The notes under the pieces are model-generated. The model did not search any database, was not told the DNA's origin, and was given only the letters and a program-made list of their open reading frames with translations. Below, one piece after another: positions 59,156-64,000 of a DNA stretch of 64,000 bases. Where the stretch lies: NCBI GenBank assembly GCA_900545265.1, contig UQYI01000012.1:9722-73721 (forward strand), read 5' to 3'. This DNA comes from an uncultured Eubacteriales bacterium. GTDB taxonomy: Bacteria > Bacillota > Clostridia > Christensenellales > CAG-138. The translations under genes were made by a program, and so were the position numbers. Within the stretch, counting starts at the first letter, position 1. Every line of letters starts with the position of its first letter.

Positions 59156-59800
59156 ATGAAAAAAACGTTTTTGCAGAAGCTGGGTCTTTTGGGTATTGTG
59201 AGTTTGCTTTCCTATACGGCGGCGGTGGTATTCTCGCCCCTTGCCTATCCGGGGTACGATTGGATGGCGCAGGCGGTCAGCGACCTGAGCGCCGCAGATG
59301 CGCCCTCCCTCGCCCGGTGGAACCGGCTGAGCGCTTTTTACAACGTTTGCGAAGTGGTCTGCGCCACGGTGGTATGTATCGGCATACAGGGGCAGAAAAC
59401 CAGGCTGCTGCGCACGGGCGTATACCTGTTTGGCGCCATGGAATGGATCTCGGCCATAGGGTACCGGATGTTCCCCCTCAGCAGCAGCGGTTATGCGGGG
59501 GCCTTTCAGGATGTGATGCATATGGCGGTCACGGGGGTGGTGGTGATGCTGTCCATTGTTTCGCTGACCTTCTGCATCGCAGCGGGGATCCGGAATAAGG
59601 GCTGTCGTTCTTACGGCATTTGCGCCGGGGTCGCGTTGGGGCTGATGCTTGTGGGGGCTGTGGGCATGAAGCTGGTGCCCGCCCGGTATTTCGGCATTGT
59701 GGAGCGGTGCAGCGTGTTTGCCGCCACGGGCTTTAATGCCGCTTCAGGTCTGCATCTGTTCTGCGGCATGGCGGATCCGAAAACGACGGATCCGGCATAA
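59156..59800 (+). CDS. DUF998 family membrane protein
   Basis: The 214-residue protein has about six membrane helices. FSPLAYPGYDWMAQAVSDLSAADAPSLARWN (about 32-62) is the conserved DUF998 opening, and MFPLSSSGYAGAFQDVMHMAVT a further family block. The function is unknown. GGAGG lies 11 bases before the ATG at 59156. The next small membrane protein and the Vat-like gene follow at close spacing, suggesting an operon. Confidence 0.8.
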   Translation: MKKTFLQKLGLLGIVSLLSYTAAVVFSPLAYPGYDWMAQAVSDLSAADAPSLARWNRLSAFYNVCEVVCATVVCIGIQGQKTRLLRTGVYLFGAMEWISAIGYRMFPLSSSGYAGAFQDVMHMAVTGVVVMLSIVSLTFCIAAGIRNKGCRSYGICAGVALGLMLVGAVGMKLVPARYFGIVERCSVFAATGFNAASGLHLFCGMADPKTTDPA

Positions 59801-59802
59801 CT

Positions 59803-60093
59803 TTGGAGGGAGCGTTTACAAATGGAAAACGTATTGGTTTTTTGCGGGCAGCCATGCCATGGATATCCCTGGGCCTGCTTGTCATGTTCTTCTGCGTTCG
59901 CCCGAATATACGCAGACACAGGGCGGAGGAGGATTATGCTGCGGAGGGAATGTGTATGGGCATGTGCCTTGGTATGGCCTTCGGCTCTCTGATCGGAGAA
60001 GGGAACGGAGGGCTTGGCACCTCTCTGGGGATGCTGATCGGACTTGCCGCGGGGCTGTGCCTGCATAAAAAGGAGAAACGTCATGAGAAATAA
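59803..60093 (+). CDS. small Gly-rich membrane protein
   Basis: The protein has two hydrophobic stretches, the second rich in Gly and Met (GMCMGMCLGMAFGSLIGEGNGG). I do not recognise a family. The start is unclear. A TTG at 59803 lies before the only GGAGGG site. An ATG at 59854 is in frame but has no good site. An ATG at 59822, well placed after GGAGGG, is in another frame that would join at a run of six T (59837-59842). A one-base error or slippage there is possible. The end overlaps the Vat-like gene. Confidence 0.5.
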   Translation: MEGAFTNGKRIGFLRAAMPWISLGLLVMFFCVRPNIRRHRAEEDYAAEGMCMGMCLGMAFGSLIGEGNGGLGTSLGMLIGLAAGLCLHKKEKRHEK

Positions 60094-60703
60094 GATTTAT
60101 CCGCGCCCTGGCGATACGCAGATCGTATATCTGCAGGACGTAGTCACCGGCCCCAATATTGAGGTGGGGGCTTACACCATATATAACGACTTCGTTCATG
60201 ATCCCCGGGATTTTGAAAAGAATAACGTGCTGTATCATTACCCTGTCAACGGAGACAGGCTGAAAATAGGCAAATTCTGTTCCGTTGCCTGCGGCGCAAA
60301 GTTTCTGTTTACCAGCGGCAATCACAGCCTGCGGTCTTTGTCTACGTATACCTTCCCCATCTTCTATGAACAATGGGGGCTGGATTCGAAGAATATCCGG
60401 GACGCATGGGACAATAAAGGCGATATTGTGATCGGGAACGATGTGTGGATCGGCTATGAAGCCGTGATCCTTTCCGGCGTTACCGTGGGGGATGGAGCCG
60501 TCATCGGCACCCGGGCGGTGGTAACAAAGGATGTGCCGCCTTACACCATTGTGGGGGGCGTGCCTGCCAGACCTATCCGCCGGCGCTTTGACCCGCAGAC
60601 CATTGCCCGGCTGGAAGAGCTGCGCTGGTGGGACTGGGAGGAAGAGCGGATCGCCCGGAACCTGAGCGCCATTCAGTCCGGCCGGCCGGATCTGCTGGAA
60701 TGA
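60083..60703 (+). CDS. Vat/CatB-type xenobiotic acetyltransferase
   Basis: The 206-residue left-handed beta-helix enzyme resembles streptogramin A (Vat) and type B chloramphenicol acetyltransferases. NVLYHYPVNGDRLKIGKFCSVACGA opens the helix, the catalytic His is in FTSGNHSLRS, GDIVIGNDVWIGYEAVILSGVTVGDGAVIGTRAVVTKDV gives hexapeptide turns, and RRFDPQTIARLEELRWWDW is the C-terminal signature. AAAGGAG precedes the ATG. Resistance to an actual drug is not proved by sequence. Confidence 0.85.
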   Translation: MRNKIYPRPGDTQIVYLQDVVTGPNIEVGAYTIYNDFVHDPRDFEKNNVLYHYPVNGDRLKIGKFCSVACGAKFLFTSGNHSLRSLSTYTFPIFYEQWGLDSKNIRDAWDNKGDIVIGNDVWIGYEAVILSGVTVGDGAVIGTRAVVTKDVPPYTIVGGVPARPIRRRFDPQTIARLEELRWWDWEEERIARNLSAIQSGRPDLLE

Positions 60704-60790
60704 CGTTTTTCTGTACGGCAGGCTGTATGCCTGGGGCCGGTTGTGGTATACTCATGACCGGAACCGAAAGTAAGAGAGGATTACCCCTGC

Positions 60791-61537
60791 ATGAAGAAGC
60801 TTTTAAGCGCCAATACCATAAAACTTATTGCCATTGCCGCCATGACGCTGGATCACATAGCCTGGTGGCTGTTTCCCGGGTATCCCAGGGAGGCGCTGCC
60901 CCTGCTGCTGCACATGATAGGCCGGATCACCTGCCCCGTCATGTGTTATTTCATTGCGGAGGGATATCATCATACCCGGGATATACACAGGTATACCCGG
61001 CGGCTGTTCGGGTTTGCCCTGCTGGCGCATTTTGCCTATGTGTTTGCCTCGGCGGGGTTTGAAGGCTGGCGTTCGTTTATTCCCTTCTGGAACGGAAGCC
61101 TGCTGAACCAGACCAGCGTTATGTGGTCTTTGGCCTGGGGGCTGGTGATGCTGCGGGTGGCCGGCAGCCGGCAGATCCGCCGGGAGAGCCTGCGGGTGCT
61201 GCTGATCCTGCTCATATGCCTGATCTCCTTCCCTGCCGATTGGAGCTGCATTGCCAGCCTGTGTGTGCTGGCCTTTGGCACCAACCGGGGCAATTTTAAA
61301 AAGCAGATGCTGTGGATGGTCTTTTATGTGGCCCTGTATGCACTGGTCTACTGCCTGGCGCTGGATGTGGTCTATGGGCTTTTGCAAATGGCGGTGGTGC
61401 TCGCCATCCCCATTCTATGGCTTTATAACGGAAAGCGGAGCAATTCAGGCAAGAGCAGCCCTCTTATGAAGTGGCTTTTCTATGTGTACTATCCCCTGCA
61501 CCTGTTTGTGATCGGCCTTTTGCAGCTGCTGGACTGA
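60791..61537 (+). CDS. TraX family membrane protein
   Basis: The 248-residue protein has about seven helices. IKLIAIAAMTLDHIAWWLFPG (about 10-30), MIGRITCPVMCYFIAEGYHHTRDIHRYTRRLFGFALLAH and the C-terminal LFYVYYPLHLFVIG are TraX/acyltransferase-3-like features; TraX acetylates F-pilin, but chromosomal homologues have unknown roles. AGAGAGG precedes the ATG. It is monocistronic. Confidence 0.85.
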   Translation: MKKLLSANTIKLIAIAAMTLDHIAWWLFPGYPREALPLLLHMIGRITCPVMCYFIAEGYHHTRDIHRYTRRLFGFALLAHFAYVFASAGFEGWRSFIPFWNGSLLNQTSVMWSLAWGLVMLRVAGSRQIRRESLRVLLILLICLISFPADWSCIASLCVLAFGTNRGNFKKQMLWMVFYVALYALVYCLALDVVYGLLQMAVVLAIPILWLYNGKRSNSGKSSPLMKWLFYVYYPLHLFVIGLLQLLD

Positions 61538-61806
61538 CAGGGACTTTGGCCGGCGCTTTGGGCAGCGGCGTGCTTCGGGCGGCGCCGGGCTAATGATTGT
61601 GAGTGCTTTTTTGGTTCGCTTGTAGCGGGTCTGGTTTTCCAAGGCAACAACAAGCGAACCGTTTTCTGCGGGGATGCTGCCATATAATAACTCTCAGTCT
61701 TCAGGAACTCTCTTGCAGCAGCTTATCCGGCATTACAAGCTTGCTGCATGTGCTTTATCTAAAAACCCGTTTTGTAAAATAAAATTATCTCCTGCTTTCT
61801 TTTCGG
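61538..61806. other. intergenic stretch after the TraX gene
   Basis: No gene is supported. It holds a GC-rich stem near 61552-61590 and the inverted repeat described at 61613. From about 61660 rightward the DNA becomes more AT-rich, the left edge of the decayed XRE island. Confidence 0.4.
61613..61660 (+). terminator. inverted repeat, possible terminator after TraX gene
   Basis: GGTTCGCTTG (61613-61622) and CAAGCGAACC (61651-61660) are perfect inverse repeats around 28 bases, followed by GTTTT. The long loop and weak T-run make terminator function uncertain; it could also be an element end. Confidence 0.4.
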
Positions 61807-62277
61807 TTATCGGCGTTGATTGCATGCGCTCCTGGCAATTACAAAAATACCTGCCAGCATTTCGGCTACAGACAGCCCCAATAGAATTCCTGCGAAAAAG
61901 TCTTTGACATCTGAGCCGCCAAAGGTATGCGATAATGCTTGAAGAGCAATTCCCATAACAATAAGGATAACGCCAGCCAGCATTACTTTTTGCTTTTCTA
62001 ATTCCTGCGTTCTTCTCAATAAATCCAGGATCTGTTCGTCATCATACACACGAATGCTTTTATCGTCAGCTTCTTCACCATCCATCAATTCAGAAACCGA
62101 TACCTTCAGTTCTTCACACAAGTTCTTGATCACAGCATAGTCGGGCATACATTTTCCTGTTTCCTACTTTGAAATGGTTTTGTTTGAAACACCCAAGCGT
62201 TCGGCAAGCTGTTCCTGGGTTAAATTCAGTTCTTTTCGTTTTTTGGCAATAAATTTTCCTGTTTTGATCTGTTCCAT
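61807..62277 (-). pseudogene. XRE regulator with internal TAG stop
   Basis: From the ATG at 62277 the frame reads MEQIKTGKFIAKKRKELNLT, QEQLAERLGVSNKTISK, then TAG (62166-62164) where the family has TGG for Trp. It continues ETGKCMPDYAVIKNLCEELKVSVSELMDG and two membrane helices up to 61807. A single base change (G to A) would explain the stop. The layout matches the XRE genes at 1 and 62401. Product: probably none, or a shortened protein. Confidence 0.8.
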
Positions 62278-62400
62278 TTTTGAAACCTCCTTCGCTTCAT
62301 TGTGATAAGCATAATATCCTCACAGCCAAAATCACATCCCCTATAAGGCGAATATAAGAGGAACAGCTGAGCAGCCTTCGCCTTTGAAGCCGTTATGATG

Positions 62401-62942
62401 TTAAGTGTTTTTTTCGGCTTCCTTATCTGACGCTGCCCGATATGCGCGGCTCTCCACATACGCCATCATACGGTTATACAGCACCATATAGAAAAGTATG
62501 GTGAGCATACTGCCGATTGCGCCCAAAAGCGCATAAGAACCGCTGCCTCGTAATTTTAGCGCTGTCCATATTATAAGACCTGTCCACGCCGCAATACACA
62601 GCATGATAGCTGCAATATGTTCATGCAGCCATTTTCTCTTAAAAACGTTATCTTTTCTTTCAGCGTAAAGGTGCTGTTGTTCAGCGCCGTAACCAGGTTA
62701 TTGTCGGCGACTTTCCTGAAATCCTCCGCCCAAAGCCGTTCGCCGCTGATAAGTTCGTTGATGCTTACCCCGAATTCCTTTGACAGCAGCGACAGCATTT
62801 CAACATCGGGCATATAGTTGCCGTTTTCCCAACGGGAAATGGTTTTGTTGGTCACACCGAGCTTTTCTCCGAGCTGGGCTTGTGTTAAGCCCTGTTCTTT
62901 CCGCAGGGCGGCGATAAATTTGCCTATCTTCGTCTGATCCAT
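62401..62942 (-). pseudogene. XRE regulator with frameshift in a T-run
   Basis: The ATG at 62942, after GGAGGG, opens MDQTKIGKFIAALRKEQGLT, QAQLGEKLGVTNKTISRWEN and GNYMPDVEMLSLLSKEFGVS. Near 62650-62645 (minus strand ACGTTTTTAAG) the reading shifts: KITF.. continues in another frame as KRKWLHEHIAAIMLCIAAW and membrane helices to 62401. Adding one T restores a single protein of about 180 residues. It is either decay or a sequencing slip. The HTH part alone looks intact. Confidence 0.75.
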
Positions 62943-63035
62943 TTGTGTTCCCTCCGAAGAAAAGTATAGCAAGGTTTCCGCAAAATGTCCTCCCCATAAA
63001 CAGCGAATGAGCTGCCCGCAAAATGTAAAACGCAT

Positions 63036-63453
63036 TTTTTATTATCAAAATCGGTCATTGTCAGCGCACTTCTCTTTGGGTTTATTGTTCAAGTCAGGAT
63101 GTCTGTGGGTAACTTTGCGGGCAGGGCATGGGGCTGGTTTCTGTGAGAAAGATGCGGGGCGGCCTTCCGCCTTTGCTTTATTGCGCGCTTTACCGGAATA
63201 TGATATTATACTGAACACCGCCGTCAAGTGCTGCAGCAGCCCCAATGCGCTGCCGGGCGGCAGAGCGTTTTGCATATCCCTGCGGAGAGGACGGCACCCA
63301 AAGCGTAATGAGGATGGCGGGGATCATTGGAAAAAGCAGGGGCTGCCTGCCCGGGCGCGGAGATCCTGAGAATTGAAATAAAACGAAGCAGAAAAAGCAA
63401 AGCGCAACAGCCCATTGGATCGATCCTGAAGTATTGGAATTGGTGGTGACAAT
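63036..63453. other. intergenic stretch before the macrodomain gene
   Basis: No gene is supported. Frames here are short and of non-protein composition. GGTGGTGAC (63441-63449) is the likely ribosome binding region of the following gene. No clear promoter was found. Confidence 0.4.
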
Positions 63454-64000
63454 ATGCCCCTTATTATCGTTCGTAACGACATCACAAAAATGAATACAGA
63501 TGCCATTGTCAACGCGGCAAACGAAACCCTTCAGGGCGAAGGCAGCGTGGATGGATGTATCCACCGTGCGGCGGGGCCGGAGCTGCTGGCCGAGTGCCGG
63601 GCGCTGGGCGGCTGCAGAACCGGCAGCGCCAGGATCACCAAGGCGTATCGTCTGCCCTGCAAGTATGTGATCCATACCGTCGGCCCCCTGTGGAACGGCG
63701 GTAAGTACGGCGAGCGGGAACAGCTCGCCTCCTGCTATCGCACCAGCCTTGCGCTGGCGAAGGAGCACGGCTGTGAGACGGTGGCATTTCCGCTGATCTC
63801 CTCCGGCGTTTTTGGCTATCCCAGGGATCAGGCTCTCCGTGTGGCGGTGGACACCATCAGCGAATTCCTCGCAGAGAACGACATGACGGTGTACATCGTC
63901 ATTTTCGACCGCGCGGCGTACCAGATCGGCAATAAGCTGTTCGCGGACATCGCCGCCTACATCGACGACCACTATGTGGATGCCCACACCGACTCCCGCC
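63454..64000 (+). CDS. macrodomain protein (ADP-ribose binding), 3' end outside window
   Basis: The open frame (at least 182 codons) has the macrodomain pattern: NAAN (about 23-26), the loop ETLQGEGSVDGCIHRAAG, where relatives usually have GGGGVDGAIH, then TGSARITKAYRLPCKYVIHTVGPLW, and SSGVFGYPRDQALRVAVDTI. Family members bind or hydrolyse ADP-ribose or O-acetyl-ADP-ribose. The GEGS loop may alter activity. More is encoded beyond the window edge. It follows the broken XRE genes; no operon link is seen. Confidence 0.85.
   Translation, partial: MPLIIVRNDITKMNTDAIVNAANETLQGEGSVDGCIHRAAGPELLAECRALGGCRTGSARITKAYRLPCKYVIHTVGPLWNGGKYGEREQLASCYRTSLALAKEHGCETVAFPLISSGVFGYPRDQALRVAVDTISEFLAENDMTVYIVIFDRAAYQIGNKLFADIAAYIDDHYVDAHTDSR

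Overview
The window looks like chromosomal DNA of an anaerobic, GC-rich member of the Clostridia, probably a gut organism. The support is protein-level: an NAD(H)-linked trimeric [FeFe] hydrogenase operon, a tryptophanase, an XRE/LacI/TetR regulator set, DegV, DUF1836, YitT, ECF S-component and CNNM proteins, strong AGGAGG-type ribosome binding sites, and promoters that mostly carry TATACT as the -10 box. No rRNA, tRNA, prophage or CRISPR array was seen.

Layout: (1) 1-5.2 kb: the tail of an XRE regulator, a MATE exporter divergent from a TetR regulator, a lipid kinase and CdsA. (2) 5.3-10.8 kb: a minus-strand operon pth-mfd-PrsA-like foldase. (3) 11-18 kb: a second MATE exporter, a CNNM/CorC-type protein with an upstream leader ORF and terminator, tryptophanase, and an SH3-domain protein. 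(4) 18.3-26.8 kb: a ten-gene hydrogenase operon. HydC, HydB and HydA make the soluble bifurcating-type enzyme; between them lie two DRTGG proteins, two HATPase-like proteins, a PHP phosphoesterase, a ferredoxin-like protein and a second, sensory-type hydrogenase. (5) 27-35 kb: acetyltransferases, an S9 peptidase, an alanine/glycine symporter, YoaK, DegV and DUF1836. (6) 35.4-39.9 kb: a LacI-controlled sugar ABC transporter with a tandem operator and no catabolic gene. (7) 40-46 kb: YitT, a small alarmone synthetase, and cysK with a Cys-rich leader ORF plus terminator, followed by an HD protein and a rhodanese-TtcA fusion (a likely sulfur operon). (8) 46-54.6 kb: a frameshifted cytidine deaminase, a structured RNA ahead of a zinc-ribbon gene, mutY, an ECF S component, ispE, a YycJ-like hydrolase, rlmH and a DUF885 lipoprotein. 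(9) 54.7-64 kb: an accessory stretch with decayed genes (a hydrolase with a stop codon, a recombinase tail, two broken XRE regulators), a CAT-like and a Vat-like acetyltransferase, TetR, TraX and a macrodomain protein cut by the window end.

The most unusual feature is a family of intergenic GC-rich elements, seven full copies and two remnants. Each folds on paper into a cloverleaf: a closing stem of about 9-22 bp around three hairpins. Stem and arm sequences differ between copies while pairing is kept, arm order is reversed in some copies, and a GTATAC-containing flank usually follows. Other noteworthy items are two apparent leader-peptide attenuators, a palindromic overlapping divergent promoter at mutY, several apparently leaderless genes, and a NlpC/P60 protein lacking its catalytic residues. 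All calls are from reading the sequence; no database search was possible.
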